Source: Pseudomonas viridiflava
Lineage (GTDB): Bacteria; Pseudomonadota; Gammaproteobacteria; Pseudomonadales; Pseudomonadaceae
Direction of reading: 5' to 3'
Assembly: GCF_900591205.1 (NCBI RefSeq)
Contig: NZ_UUPU01000082.1
Location: 62,001-126,000, forward strand
DNA: 64,000 bases
A program made the translations under genes and the position numbers. Position 1 is the first letter of the stretch, and each line of letters begins with the position of its first letter. Shown piece by piece: positions 10,675 through 19,454 of this stretch. The notes beneath the pieces were generated by a model, which searched no databases, was not told the origin of the DNA, and worked only from the letters and a program-made list of their open reading frames with translations.

Positions 10675-10699
10675 GACGCCGGACAACCATGCCGGCGTC
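10675..10699 (+). other. Hairpin between lldP and the dehydrogenase gene
   Basis: GACGCCGG and CCGGCGTC form an 8-bp stem around a 9-base loop, 20 bases before the downstream start codon. There is no T-run, so it is more likely an mRNA stability or processing element than a terminator. Confidence 0.5.
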
Positions 10700-10718
10700 A
10701 GCTATTTCTGGAGGACCG

Positions 10719-13529
10719 ATGAGCCTGCCTGCTGCCTTTCTGAGCGACGTCGCACAACTGATCCCGAAAGATCGCCGTTTCGACGATCCACTTTCCACCC
10801 TCGCTTTCGGCACCGACGCCAGCTTTTACCGACTGATCCCACAGTTGGTGATCCGTGTGGAGTCGGAAGACGAAGTGGTGACGCTGCTGCAACTGGCCCA
10901 GCGTGACCACGTGCCGGTGACCTTCCGCGCAGCCGGCACCAGCCTGTCCGGGCAAGCCATCAGTGATTCGGTGCTGATCGTGCTGGGCGACAACTGGAAC
11001 GGCCGCGAGATTCGCGGGCAAGGCACGCAGATCCGCCTGCAACCGGGCGTCATCGGCGCACAAGCCAACGCATGGCTGGCGCCGTTCGGGCGCAAGATCG
11101 GGCCGGACCCGGCGTCGATCAATGCCTGCAAGATCGGCGGCATCGTTGCCAACAATGCCAGTGGTATGTGCTGCGGCACAGCGCAGAACACCTACCACAC
11201 GCTGGCCGGCATTCGCCTGGTGCTGGCCGACGGCAGCCGCCTGGACACCGAGGACGCTGCCAGCGTCGCGGCGTTTCGTGAACAGCACGGCGCGCTGCTT
11301 GAGCGCCTGGCGACATTGGGCTGCGAGACGCGGGCAAATGCCGAACTGGCGGCAAAAATCCGCCACAAATATCGCCTGAAAAATACCACCGGCCTGTCAC
11401 TTAATGCCCTGGTGGATTTTGACGACCCGCTGGATATCCTCAGCCACCTGCTGGTGGGTTCCGAAGGCACCCTGGGCTTTATCAGCGCCGTGACCTACGA
11501 CACCGTGCTCGACCACCCGAACAAAGCCTCGGCACTGATTGTGTTCCCGGATGTTGAAACCTGCTGCAACGCGGTGACCGTGCTGAAAACCCAACCGGTC
11601 TCGGCCGTTGAACTGCTGGACCGTCGCAGCATGCGCTCGGTGCAGGACAAACCCGGCATGCCCGCTTTCGTACAGCACTTGTCGGAAAATGCCTGTGCGC
11701 TACTGATCGAATCCCGCGCCGCGTCGCCATCGTTACTGCATGAACAACTGGCGCTGATCATGGCGTCCCTGGCCGTTTTCCCGGTGGAGAAACAAGTCGA
11801 TTTCACCGAGGACCCGCTGGAAAACGCCCGCCTGTGGGCGATTCGCAAAGACACCTTCCCCGCCGTCGGCGCCGTACGCCAAACCGGCACCACGGTCATC
11901 ATCGAAGACGTCACCTTCCCGGTCGAGCAACTGGCCATCGGCGTGAACCGATTGATCGAGCTGTTCGACAAACATCACTACGACGAAGCCATCCTTTTCG
12001 GACACGCTCTGGAAGGCAATCTGCACTTCGTGTTCACCCAAGGCTTCAACAGCGCGCAAGAAGTCGCACGCTACCAGGCATTTATGGACGACGTCGCGCA
12101 ACTGGTGGCCGTGGAATTTAGCGGCTCGCTGAAAGCCGAACACGGCACTGGGCGCAATATGGCGCCTTTCGTCGAGCTGGAGTGGGGCAGCGATGCCTAT
12201 CAGTTGATGTGGCAACTCAAGCGCCTGCTGGACCCCAACGGCATTCTCAACCCCGACGTGGTGCTCAGCGAAGACCCGCAAATCCACCTCAAGCACCTTA
12301 AGCCGCTGCCCGCCGCCGACGAGCTTGTGGACAAGTGCATCGAGTGCGGGTTTTGCGAGCCGGTGTGCCCCTCCAAAGGGCTGACTCTGAGCCCGCGCCA
12401 ACGCATTGTGATCTGGCGCGATATCCAGGCGAAAAAGCGTGCCGGCGTCGACACCACCGAACTGGAAGCGGCCTACCACTACCAAGGCGTCGATACCTGC
12501 GCCGCCACCGGTCTGTGCGCACAACGCTGCCCTGTGGGAATCAATACCGGCGACTTGGTGAAAAAACTGCGCAGCCGCGATGCCGACCGTACGAAAACCG
12601 CCGAATGGCTCGCCAGCCATTTCGCCACCGCCCTGCAAGGAGCACGTTTTACCCTGCATGTCGCCAACGGTGCGCGCATGCTCTTGGGCGCGCCGCGCTT
12701 GGCCAAGCTCTCGGCCACGCTGAGCAAACTGTCCAAGGGCCAGATTCCACAGTGGAGCAGCGCCATGCCGCAGCCGGAAAAAGCCATTCGCTTCAGCCCG
12801 GCCGTGACCGATGAGCGACCTCGCGTGGTCTATCTGGTGGCCTGCGTCTCACGCGCCATGGGCCCGGCGGCCGGTGATAAAGAACAGATGTCGCTGTACG
12901 ACAAAACCCGTGGCTTGCTGGAAAAAGCCGGTTACCAAGTCGTATTCCCCGACAATCAGGACAGCCTGTGCTGCGGCCAGCCGTTCGCCTCCAAGGGCTA
13001 CGCCGAACAGGCCGAGCACAAGCGCCAGGAACTGATCGGCGCCCTGCTCCACGCCAGCCGTGGCGGCCTTGACCCGATCTACTGCGACACCAGCCCGTGC
13101 ACCCTACGACTGGTGCAAGACCTCGGCGAAACGCGCCTGGACCTTTACGACCCGGTGCGCTTCATTCGCACTCACTTGATGGACCGTCTCGACTTCACCC
13201 CCCAGGAAGCGCCGATCGCGGTGCACGTCACCTGCAGCACCCAGCACCTGGGCGAAAGCCAGGCGTTGATTGACCTGGCCCGACGCTGCTCCAACACGGT
13301 GGTCATCCCGGAAGGTATCCACTGCTGCGGTTTTGCCGGCGACAAAGGCTTTACCACGCCGGAACTCAACGCCCACTCACTGCGATCGCTCAAGGATGCC
13401 GTGCAATATTGCAGCGAAGGCATCTCCACCAGCCGCACCTGTGAGATCGGCCTGAGTCAGCATGGGGGCATTGATTATCACGGGCTGGTATACCTCGTGG
13501 ATCGCGTCACCCAAGCCCGCGTGCATTAA
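10719..13529 (+). CDS. FAD and Fe-S D-lactate dehydrogenase (Dld-II type)
   Basis: This 936-residue membrane-associated oxidoreductase has an N-terminal FAD-binding type-4 domain (VTFRAAGTSLSGQ, SINACKIGGIVANNASGM), then a FAD-oxidase C domain ending near GILNPDVVLSED. Two ferredoxin clusters follow (CIECGFCEPVCP and CAATGLCAQRCPVG), then CCG repeats (CCGQPFASKGY, CCGFAGDKGF) at the C-terminus. Such proteins oxidise D-lactate (or 2-hydroxyglutarate) to the keto acid and feed electrons to the quinone pool. The start chosen (ATG 10719) follows GGAGG. In P. aeruginosa lldD lies between lldP and this gene; here it is absent. Confidence 0.9.
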   Translation: MSLPAAFLSDVAQLIPKDRRFDDPLSTLAFGTDASFYRLIPQLVIRVESEDEVVTLLQLAQRDHVPVTFRAAGTSLSGQAISDSVLIVLGDNWNGREIRGQGTQIRLQPGVIGAQANAWLAPFGRKIGPDPASINACKIGGIVANNASGMCCGTAQNTYHTLAGIRLVLADGSRLDTEDAASVAAFREQHGALLERLATLGCETRANAELAAKIRHKYRLKNTTGLSLNALVDFDDPLDILSHLLVGSEGTLGFISAVTYDTVLDHPNKASALIVFPDVETCCNAVTVLKTQPVSAVELLDRRSMRSVQDKPGMPAFVQHLSENACALLIESRAASPSLLHEQLALIMASLAVFPVEKQVDFTEDPLENARLWAIRKDTFPAVGAVRQTGTTVIIEDVTFPVEQLAIGVNRLIELFDKHHYDEAILFGHALEGNLHFVFTQGFNSAQEVARYQAFMDDVAQLVAVEFSGSLKAEHGTGRNMAPFVELEWGSDAYQLMWQLKRLLDPNGILNPDVVLSEDPQIHLKHLKPLPAADELVDKCIECGFCEPVCPSKGLTLSPRQRIVIWRDIQAKKRAGVDTTELEAAYHYQGVDTCAATGLCAQRCPVGINTGDLVKKLRSRDADRTKTAEWLASHFATALQGARFTLHVANGARMLLGAPRLAKLSATLSKLSKGQIPQWSSAMPQPEKAIRFSPAVTDERPRVVYLVACVSRAMGPAAGDKEQMSLYDKTRGLLEKAGYQVVFPDNQDSLCCGQPFASKGYAEQAEHKRQELIGALLHASRGGLDPIYCDTSPCTLRLVQDLGETRLDLYDPVRFIRTHLMDRLDFTPQEAPIAVHVTCSTQHLGESQALIDLARRCSNTVVIPEGIHCCGFAGDKGFTTPELNAHSLRSLKDAVQYCSEGISTSRTCEIGLSQHGGIDYHGLVYLVDRVTQARVH

Positions 13530-13665
13530 TCGGCCAATAAAACCGAACGCCTGCGTGCCGGCGCAGTCATTTGAATAGGCCTCGGCGAACGAGGCTCATC
13601 AGTGACCTCGCTGGCTGCACCGCCTTGGCGCAGCATCGAGCCTTATTTGCTCAAGGAGATACCCC

Positions 13666-13944
13666 ATGAAGCGTACTGCTCTTGCTGGCTTGTTCATTAC
13701 TGCTGCGATGCTGGCTTCCCCTGTTTTCGCTGCGGGCGAGCCCGATCTGTGCAAAATCAATCTGGACAAAATCAACAACGGCCAAGCCCTGCTCGCCACT
13801 GACACCAGCGGCAAAAAGGGCGAAATAGACACGGCAGTCTCCCAAGCGAAAGCAGCGCACGCCGCCGGTGATGACAAGACGTGCATCCAGATCACCACCA
13901 AGGCCATTCAAGATCTGCAAAATAGCGAAAAAGGCGGTCAATAG
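13666..13944 (+). CDS. Small secreted protein, function unknown
   Basis: This 92-residue protein has a clear Sec signal peptide cut after VFA (about residue 22). The mature part is about 70 residues, helical and charged, with two cysteines (DLCKINLDKI and DDKTCIQITTKA) that could form a disulfide. It has its own ribosome site (AAGGAG) and terminator. I do not recognise a named family. Its position just before ssrA may be lineage-specific. Confidence 0.85.
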   Translation: MKRTALAGLFITAAMLASPVFAAGEPDLCKINLDKINNGQALLATDTSGKKGEIDTAVSQAKAAHAAGDDKTCIQITTKAIQDLQNSEKGGQ

Positions 13945-13958
13945 GCTGCTCAGTCACG

Positions 13959-13984
13959 GAAGGCCAACCTTCGGGTTGGCCTTC
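13959..13984 (+). terminator. Terminator after the small secreted protein gene
   Basis: GAAGGCCAACC-TTCG-GGTTGGCCTTC is a perfect 11-bp stem with a stable UUCG-type loop. It separates this gene from the ssrA promoter. Confidence 0.85.
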
Positions 13985-14048
13985 TCTGACCGTTTGGCGT
14001 ACACTGCACAGGCTTGTCACTCACTATGAAACAACGAGTTACAAGCAC

Positions 14049-14445
14049 GGGGCCGTTTAGGATTCGACGCCGGTCGCGAAACTTTAGGTGCATGCCGAGT
14101 TGGTAACAGAACTCGTAAATCCACTGTTGCAACTTCTTATAGTTGCCAATGACGAAAACTACGGCCAGGAATTCGCTCTCGCTGCGTAAGCAGCCTTAGC
14201 CCTGAGCTTCTGGTACCTTCGGGTCCAGCAATCACCAGGGGATGTCTGTAAACCCAAAGTGATTGTCATATAGAACAGAATCGCCGTGCAGTACGTTGTG
14301 GACGAAGCGGCTAAAACTTACACAACTCGCCCAAAGCACCCTGCCCTTCGGGTCGCTGAGGGTTAACTTAATAGAAACGGCTACGCATGTAGTACCGACA
14401 GCGGAGTACTGGCGGACGGGGGTTCAAATCCCCCCGGCTCCACCA
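14049..14445 (+). ncRNA. ssrA: tmRNA (10Sa RNA)
   Basis: The RNA starts GGGGCCG and ends with a tRNA-like acceptor half (GGTTCAAATCCCCCC, then GGCTCCACCA) whose CCA is encoded at 14443-14445. The tag frame runs from the GCC resume codon at 14145 to the TAA at 14187-14189 and encodes ANDENYGQEFALAA. The flanking pseudoknot regions match Pseudomonas tmRNA. With SmpB it rescues stalled ribosomes and marks the peptide for proteolysis. Its 3' end is the integration site of the island that follows; the RNA remains intact. Confidence 0.98.
14421..14445 (+). other. attL core: 3' end of ssrA
   Basis: The tRNA-like end of tmRNA, finishing CCCCGGCTCCACCA, directly adjoins the integrase gene region. A shortened copy, CCCCGGCCCACCA, lies at 26169-26181. 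tmRNA 3' ends are well-known targets of P4-type integrases. The exact crossover point is not determined. Confidence 0.7.
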
Positions 14446-14456
14446 TTTCATCATCT

Positions 14457-14482
14457 AAAGACGTCCACGGACGTCTTTTTTT
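14457..14482 (+). terminator. Terminator behind ssrA (on the island side)
   Basis: AAAGACGTCC-AC-GGACGTCTTT is followed by a T-run. It lies 12 bases after the tmRNA CCA, inside the island, and would restore termination of ssrA after insertion. Confidence 0.9.
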
Positions 14483-14559
14483 GTGCCTGAAATCCAGTAA
14501 ACACAAGGGCTTCAGGGCTACCGGGGGCTTTCGAGGCTTTTTGAGTTCCAGAGTTTTTT

Positions 14560-14609
14560 GTATTCCAAATGGTATTCCAAGGCATCCGGTGCTATTTTTT
14601 GGAATACCA
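14560..14609. repeat. GGTATTCCAA repeats at the left island end (probable Int/Xis sites)
   Basis: GTATTCCAA begins at 14560 and again 12 bases on within TGGTATTCCAA (14570-14580). An inverted copy, TTGGAATACCA, lies at 14599-14609. The same motif with the same 12-base step is at 26086-26107. Matched repeats near both ends are typical of arm-type integrase sites; that role is inferred. Confidence 0.65.
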
Positions 14610-14632
14610 AAACGGTGTCAGAGGTAGCTCTC

Positions 14633-15889
14633 ATGCCCGCTCCAGCCCTCCGCCTTTCCGACCGCCAGCTCAAGACAGTCAAGGCAAAAGACAAGGATTA
14701 CGTTCTCAGCGATGGTGACGGCCTCCAGCTCCGGGTCAGGAGCAACGGCTCAATGCTGTGGAACTTCAACTACCGCGATCCGATAACCAAGAACCGTATC
14801 AACATGGGACTGGGCACTTATCCAGAGCTCTCGTTGGCAAACGCTCGAAAGAAAGTCGTTGAAGCACGTGAGCTACTTGCACAAGGCATAGATCCCAAGG
14901 TGCAACGCAACATTCAGATTGAAGCCAAACGAACGCAGACAGAACACACATTCGAGAACGTCGCTACAGCTTGGTTTGAGCTGAAGAAGGACTCTGTCAC
15001 CCCAGCTTACGCCGAGGACATTTGGCGGTCGCTCACACTGCATGTATTCCCGGACCTGAAAACAACGCCGCTTTCGAAAATTGCCGCACCGATGATTATC
15101 GAACTGCTTCGACCAATCGAGGCAAAAGGCAGCCTCGAGACCGTGAAACGGTTGAGCCAAAGGCTCAATGAGATCATGACCTATGGGGTCAATTCCGGGC
15201 TCATATTCGCGAACCCCCTCAGCGGTATTCGCGCGGTATTCAAGAAACCCAAGAAACAGAACATGGCTGCACTCCACCCTGATGAGCTACCCGAGCTCAT
15301 GCTGGAAATCGCCAACGCCGCCATCAAAAGAACGACCCGCTGCTTGATCGAATGGCAGTTGCACACCATGACCCGTCCTGCCGAAGCGGCAACCACACGA
15401 TGGGCAGACATCGACTTCGACAGGCGTATCTGGACCATTCCGCCGGAGCGCATGAAAAAGCGTCGTCCGCATACCATCCCATTGTCTGAACAGGCACTCG
15501 CACTGCTGGAGGCACTCAAGCCCCACAGCGGACACAGAGAGTACGTGTTTCCGGCAGACCGAAATCCCCGCACCCACGCCAACAGCCAGACGGCCAACAT
15601 GGCGCTGAAACGTATGGGCTTCCAAGACCGGCTGGTCAGCCACGGCATGCGCTCCATGGCCAGCACCATCCTGAATGAGCATGGCTGGGATCCGGAACTA
15701 ATCGAAGTTGCACTGGCGCATGTCGACAAGGACGAAGTTCGTAGCGCCTACAACCGGGCGGACTACATCGAACGCCGGCGTCCGATGATGGCCTGGTGGA
15801 GTGAACATATCCAAAAAGCGGCCACTGGCAGCCTTTCGGCATCTGCCATCAATCAAGGCAGGGGCCGCAACGTCGTACCGATTCGCTGA
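14633..15889 (+). CDS. P4-type tyrosine integrase of the ssrA island
   Basis: This is a 418-residue site-specific recombinase. The N-terminal DUF4102 arm-binding domain (LSDRQLKTVKAKDKDYVLSD, GLGTYPELSLANARK) is followed by a core-binding domain and a catalytic domain. Visible catalytic elements are Arg in TRPAEAATTRW, HGMR (H-x-x-R) at about 345, His in ALAHVDKDEV and Tyr in RSAYNRADY. The ATG at 14633 has an AGAGG site; a longer frame from 14558 would run through the repeat array and is less likely. It sits next to attL, as expected. Confidence 0.95.
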   Translation: MPAPALRLSDRQLKTVKAKDKDYVLSDGDGLQLRVRSNGSMLWNFNYRDPITKNRINMGLGTYPELSLANARKKVVEARELLAQGIDPKVQRNIQIEAKRTQTEHTFENVATAWFELKKDSVTPAYAEDIWRSLTLHVFPDLKTTPLSKIAAPMIIELLRPIEAKGSLETVKRLSQRLNEIMTYGVNSGLIFANPLSGIRAVFKKPKKQNMAALHPDELPELMLEIANAAIKRTTRCLIEWQLHTMTRPAEAATTRWADIDFDRRIWTIPPERMKKRRPHTIPLSEQALALLEALKPHSGHREYVFPADRNPRTHANSQTANMALKRMGFQDRLVSHGMRSMASTILNEHGWDPELIEVALAHVDKDEVRSAYNRADYIERRRPMMAWWSEHIQKAATGSLSASAINQGRGRNVVPIR

Positions 15890-15993
15890 CCATCCAAGGT
15901 ACGCGACGCCGGTTACAATCCGTGTCATGCAGCAGGGCGACGAGATTGACGACGGTGGATAAATCTCTCGCATGGCTGCGCTTCTTCAGCCAA

Positions 15994-16038
15994 GCCCCTG
16001 AGTATGGGAAGGCTCCGCATTCCCATACTCAGGGGCTC
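15994..16038. other. Very strong 18-bp perfect hairpin between converging genes
   Basis: AGCCCCTGAGTATGGGAA pairs perfectly with its complement after a 9-base loop. It lies between the integrase stop and the end of the opposing recombinase operon. There is no long T-run, so it could be a bidirectional transcription barrier, an RNA element or a recombination-related structure. Confidence 0.7.
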
Positions 16039-16053
16039 ACGCCTAAAGATCTA

Positions 16054-16323
16054 TCAGGCAACCACGACTTTTGCCTTTCTGCGGCGGATCAACCCTGCTG
16101 TTAGGTCGTAGTAGTAGACGGTAGCTGGAGCTGAGCATCGCAGGTAGTGATCCAAAAACCATCTCACGTGTTTTTCTCTCCAGGACCAAGGCGTCGCACA
16201 ACCCCACCGCTCACGAATTACCTCGTGCATCCTTTCTGCTTGCCTGATGTGCCGCTGCTGCGTGGCATGCGCACCTTTGAGCACGGGGCGCAGAAACAAC
16301 GCTATGTCGAACTCGGATGTCAT
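16054..16323 (-). CDS. Small protein coupled to the second recombinase, function unknown
   Basis: This 89-residue basic protein is rich in Arg, His and Trp (IRERWGCATPWSWREKHVRWFLDHYL) and ends in a cationic tail (RRRKAKVVVA). Its ATG overlaps the stop of the upstream recombinase by 4 bases (ATGA), indicating coupled translation and probably a shared job, such as a DNA-binding accessory factor. I recognise no named family. Similar small ORFs next to recombinases occur on islands, but a specific function would be a guess. Confidence 0.7.
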   Translation of the reverse strand: MTSEFDIALFLRPVLKGAHATQQRHIRQAERMHEVIRERWGCATPWSWREKHVRWFLDHYLRCSAPATVYYYDLTAGLIRRRKAKVVVA

Positions 16324-17300
16324 CGCCGACCTCCGATGTAGGCACTCACCACATCGATGCGGTTATGTCCCAATTCGTGGCTGATCTGCTGTCGTGCACG
16401 CTGATCAAGCTCTCGATCTTCTCGATGAACACGACCGCCATTGACGGGTGCAGGAAAGCCAGTCAGTTGCTCATAGCGCTCACACGCGTAAGCCGCTCGC
16501 AGTTCATGAAAGCCTTTCAATCCATGCTCATGCAGAATGTCCCGAGCAGGTCGAACCACTGCCTGTAAGAAATCTTTGTAGCTTTCATCAGGGGCTAACA
16601 GGTTCCGACTGCTAGTAGGAGACGCTTCGTAGGCCCTCTCGAGGGCATCGCGGACTTGATCCGTGACCGTAATCCAACGCGGTGCAGATGCGCCTGAACG
16701 ACCGCCTTTGGTGCCGTCCTGGATGTTGATCTTGCCGAGTTGCCAGGCCTCACGTTGCAGTCGGGGAAGGTCCGACAAGATCGCTTCACGCAGGCGCATA
16801 CCGGTCTCCCGAGCGAGGAGCACGATGGCACTCACCCTCAGTTGCTGTCGCTCTGACAGCGCTTGCGCAATCAGCCTGACCTGCACACGGTCTTGGCCTT
16901 GTGGCGCCTCACTACGCACGCTTGAGCGCTGCAAGCCAAGCGCCTTGCTCGGACTCGGAATTTTGACGTATTGATCACCGCGCAGCGCAGCCATCGTTCG
17001 GTTCAAGCTGGACAGTCGGTTCTGCGCGGTGGCGATGCCGACGTTGCCCTGATCAACCTGCTCCCGCACGTGGACGGCGTACCGCATTAGGACTTCGCGG
17101 TCGATCTGTCGCGCATCATTGAGCCTCGGCCCTTCCTCGGATAGACACCAACGCACGAAGGCCTGCCAGCGATCACTATGGGCTTTGACGGTAGCAAAAT
17201 GGCCTTCGCCAAACAGATCTTTCAGGGCTTGCGGTCCGGCATAGCTGAGCTGGCGACCGAAGCCGAAATTGCGCCCCGCTCGCTTACCGACGCGAGCCAT
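16320..17300 (-). CDS. Second tyrosine recombinase of the island
   Basis: This 326-residue protein has an N-terminal SAM-like core-binding domain (about residues 40-120, WQAFVRWCLSEEGP) and a C-terminal catalytic domain. Catalytic elements visible are Arg in ETGMRLREAIL, HELRAAYA (H-x-x-R), His in SHELGHNRID and Tyr in VVSAYIGG near the C-terminus. The start is taken as the ATG at 17298-17300 behind AGGAA, overlapping the previous gene by 17 bases. It differs clearly from the P4-type integrase and may invert or excise DNA, resolve dimers or transfer the element. The lack of an adjacent att site is notable. Confidence 0.85.
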   Translation of the reverse strand: MARVGKRAGRNFGFGRQLSYAGPQALKDLFGEGHFATVKAHSDRWQAFVRWCLSEEGPRLNDARQIDREVLMRYAVHVREQVDQGNVGIATAQNRLSSLNRTMAALRGDQYVKIPSPSKALGLQRSSVRSEAPQGQDRVQVRLIAQALSERQQLRVSAIVLLARETGMRLREAILSDLPRLQREAWQLGKINIQDGTKGGRSGASAPRWITVTDQVRDALERAYEASPTSSRNLLAPDESYKDFLQAVVRPARDILHEHGLKGFHELRAAYACERYEQLTGFPAPVNGGRVHREDRELDQRARQQISHELGHNRIDVVSAYIGGRR

Positions 17301-17637
17301 TTTTCTGTTCCTGATCGGCTGCTGCGAGATCATGCAAAAGGGCTCGCCAGTGCGCACTTACAATCGCGAACTGAGCCCAATCAGTCGGGCGAAAACACAG
17401 CGTGTTGTCGGTGACGTAAAGATGCGCGCCCTGCTCTTCCAACCATTGGATAATGGAGGTCGTCGAGGTGATAGTTCTATGGAGGGTGGCGACACCGGCG
17501 ACACCGGCGACAACCCTTGCCTTGCCTGCCTTTGAGCGTGGCGACAAAGTGGCGACAGTACCGGCGACAAATCGCACTTTCGGCTCCTTTTGGCGTTGAG
17601 CCAGATGGTTGCGCAGCGCTTCATCAAGATTGAACAT
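17284..17637 (-). CDS. Small island protein with VAG/VAT repeats, function unknown
   Basis: This is a 117-residue protein. Its first third contains VAGTVATLSP and VVAGVAGVATL, encoded by a cluster of TGTCGCC repeats (17486-17569). The second half (IIQWLEEQGAHLYVTDNTLCF) looks like an ordinary folded domain. It overlaps the DUF3987 gene upstream by 14 bases and the recombinase downstream by 17, so the three form an operon. The repeat DNA is also found, inverted and outside any clear gene, at 19787-19859; the coding repeats may be a by-product of a DNA-binding array. Confidence 0.65.
   Translation of the reverse strand: MFNLDEALRNHLAQRQKEPKVRFVAGTVATLSPRSKAGKARVVAGVAGVATLHRTITSTTSIIQWLEEQGAHLYVTDNTLCFRPTDWAQFAIVSAHWRALLHDLAAADQEQKNGSRR
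17486..17569 (-). repeat. Array 1 of TGTCGCC(AC/GG) iteron-like repeats
   Basis: Read on the minus strand, six 9-base units occur: TGTCGCCGG (17569-17561), TGTCGCCAC (17557-17549), TGTCGCCAC (17546-17538), a 25-base gap, then TGTCGCCGG, TGTCGCCGG and TGTCGCCAC back to back (17512-17486). The last five match array 2 at 19787-19859 in order and gap length, in inverted orientation. Confidence 0.85.
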
Positions 17638-19030
17638 GGCGCACCTCGAAGGTGTGGCCGTCGGAGATCAACCACTGATGATCAATCAACTCGACCAGCA
17701 GCTTTGCGGCATGACGACTGCTCTTGCGGGCAAAGCGGGGACCGTTGCGATTCAGATCTCGAATACTGAAGCGCTTCCAATCCTTGACCTGCAGCCAGCG
17801 CAACAGCCGGTCCGCCTCTTCTTTTACCCTGCACACCGGCTCCTGCTCGGTCAGGCGCTGGATCTCGGTGAGGTAGTAGCCAACTAAGGCCGAGGCCCGC
17901 TGGATATGGTCGACCTCCACGACACTGCTCTCCTCCACAACGGCCAAAATGCCGGCGACGCGCAAAAGGTTGTCGGCGGCCTTCGAACCGCTGGGCCGCA
18001 CGCTGGCCAGCTCGCCAAACTCACCCAGTTGAGCTTCGATAGCATCATGCAAATCAATCCAGCGACGACGCGCCAGCGGACTGAGGCTCAGCTTTGACAG
18101 TTGCAAGGCTCCGTCAGCGGAAAGTGACCAAGGCTGATAAAACAGAGCCGAAAGGCGATGATGATAGCGCTTGAGGGCAGCGTCTTTGGACAAGTCGACA
18201 GCCTGGTAGCTACGTTGCCCGGCTAGACTGGTGGGCCAGGTCATCAAGCAGCGCCCTAGAATGCCTTGCCCCTGCAGCAACGGATCACAGAGTAACTGCA
18301 TGGCCAAATACGGTTGCAGCATCAGGTGCAGGCTCAAGCGTCGGTCATAGGCTCGCAAGCTTTCACCAACCATGGAACGCGCGCGATCTATCGGGCTGCC
18401 ATCCCAGAGTGACGACAAGGTCGTGACCGCTTTCAAACGGTTATCCCGACTCATGGTGCTGCTGCCGAGGAATTGTCCACCCTCATCACAAAACAGACCC
18501 ATGCTAGGCAGGTCATGACAGAGCCCCTTGATAAGGGCCTCGATAGTCGGGTCGGTGGTGATCAGTCTAGGGGCTGAGGGCTCCGCTTCGAGCGACATTC
18601 CGTTTGCGGGCTCAGGATCGCCAGGCTTGATACGCTGCGCTTGTCGCTGTGCGGCACGGTACCGGGCAAGTTGTTCGCTATAGCGCTGCCACTGTTCACG
18701 CTCCCATTGCCGTGCCGGCAGCAATGCACATCGGTCTGCGGCGGTCTTGCGATCACCTGACGCGGCCACCGTGATCAGGTACAGCGACAGGGGATAATTT
18801 CTCCCGTCGAGCTGTAAGCCCGCATGACCTTGAGTGGCCAGCGCCGAGGCAGCCAACACTGATTGCGCGGCCAGTGCCTGGGGCACGCCGATGACGTCGG
18901 CCATTCGCTCTACCGCAGGCCCAAGAATCCCACCCAGTGCCTGCACCGGATAAGGCTGGGCCACGGGATTCGACTCAATCAGCGGTCGAGGTGGTTGCGG
19001 TAGATCAAGCTTCGGATCTAACTGCTGCAT
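17624..19030 (-). CDS. DUF3987 (YfjI-like) protein
   Basis: This 468-residue protein matches the DUF3987 family found on prophages and islands. Features seen: ALAAQSVLAASALATQGHAG, a degenerate P-loop-like segment ASGDRKTAAD (residues 90-99), an acidic LFCDEGGQFLG (Walker B-like) and a C-terminal winged-helix-like region (FSIRDLNRNGPRFARKS). Family members are thought to be replication-associated ATPases or primase-helicase relatives; the biochemical role is not established. The ATG at 19028-19030 follows GAGGAGAGG. It is first in a three- or four-gene operon with the second recombinase. Confidence 0.85.
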   Translation of the reverse strand: MQQLDPKLDLPQPPRPLIESNPVAQPYPVQALGGILGPAVERMADVIGVPQALAAQSVLAASALATQGHAGLQLDGRNYPLSLYLITVAASGDRKTAADRCALLPARQWEREQWQRYSEQLARYRAAQRQAQRIKPGDPEPANGMSLEAEPSAPRLITTDPTIEALIKGLCHDLPSMGLFCDEGGQFLGSSTMSRDNRLKAVTTLSSLWDGSPIDRARSMVGESLRAYDRRLSLHLMLQPYLAMQLLCDPLLQGQGILGRCLMTWPTSLAGQRSYQAVDLSKDAALKRYHHRLSALFYQPWSLSADGALQLSKLSLSPLARRRWIDLHDAIEAQLGEFGELASVRPSGSKAADNLLRVAGILAVVEESSVVEVDHIQRASALVGYYLTEIQRLTEQEPVCRVKEEADRLLRWLQVKDWKRFSIRDLNRNGPRFARKSSRHAAKLLVELIDHQWLISDGHTFEVRHVQS

Positions 19031-19302
19031 GGGCCCTCTCCTCGTTCATTGCTGGTTGCCCTCACGTAGTCCCGCCACGGATGTTGAGTGTTATCAGGGA
19101 TCAAGGCCCCTGCAGCCTGTGAGGTGTTCACTGACGTGGAACGAACGGCTCCTTACGACCGGGAGCAAGGGCATGACCCCATGAATCTGACCTCCTTAGA
19201 CGCATCCGAAGATGCGGGCGGGTGGAGGATGTGCCGACTGACGAGTTCGACACGTGGAGATCCTGAGCGGGAGAAGGCAACAACATCGACACCTGGGGCA
19301 TG

Positions 19303-19319
19303 CCTGACTGTCAGTCAGG
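19303..19319. repeat. 17-bp perfect palindrome
   Basis: CCTGACTGTCAGTCAGG (8+1+8). It could be an operator for a dimeric regulator or a short hairpin; no adjacent gene decides this. Confidence 0.6.
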
Positions 19320-19454
19320 TACAGTCTTTCCATAGGCTGCGGCACCGACGCCTGTGTCGTGGCGGATTGCGACGAATCGGATTTGTCAGGCCGATTGTCA
19401 CGAGGAGAAATGCGGCAATGCCTTTTGCGACGTGGCTTGCAGCAGTGGTACGAG

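Noticed and set aside
14263..14490. 75-codon frame across the tmRNA 3' half
   Set aside because: It lies within the conserved ssrA structure and its terminator; not a protein gene.
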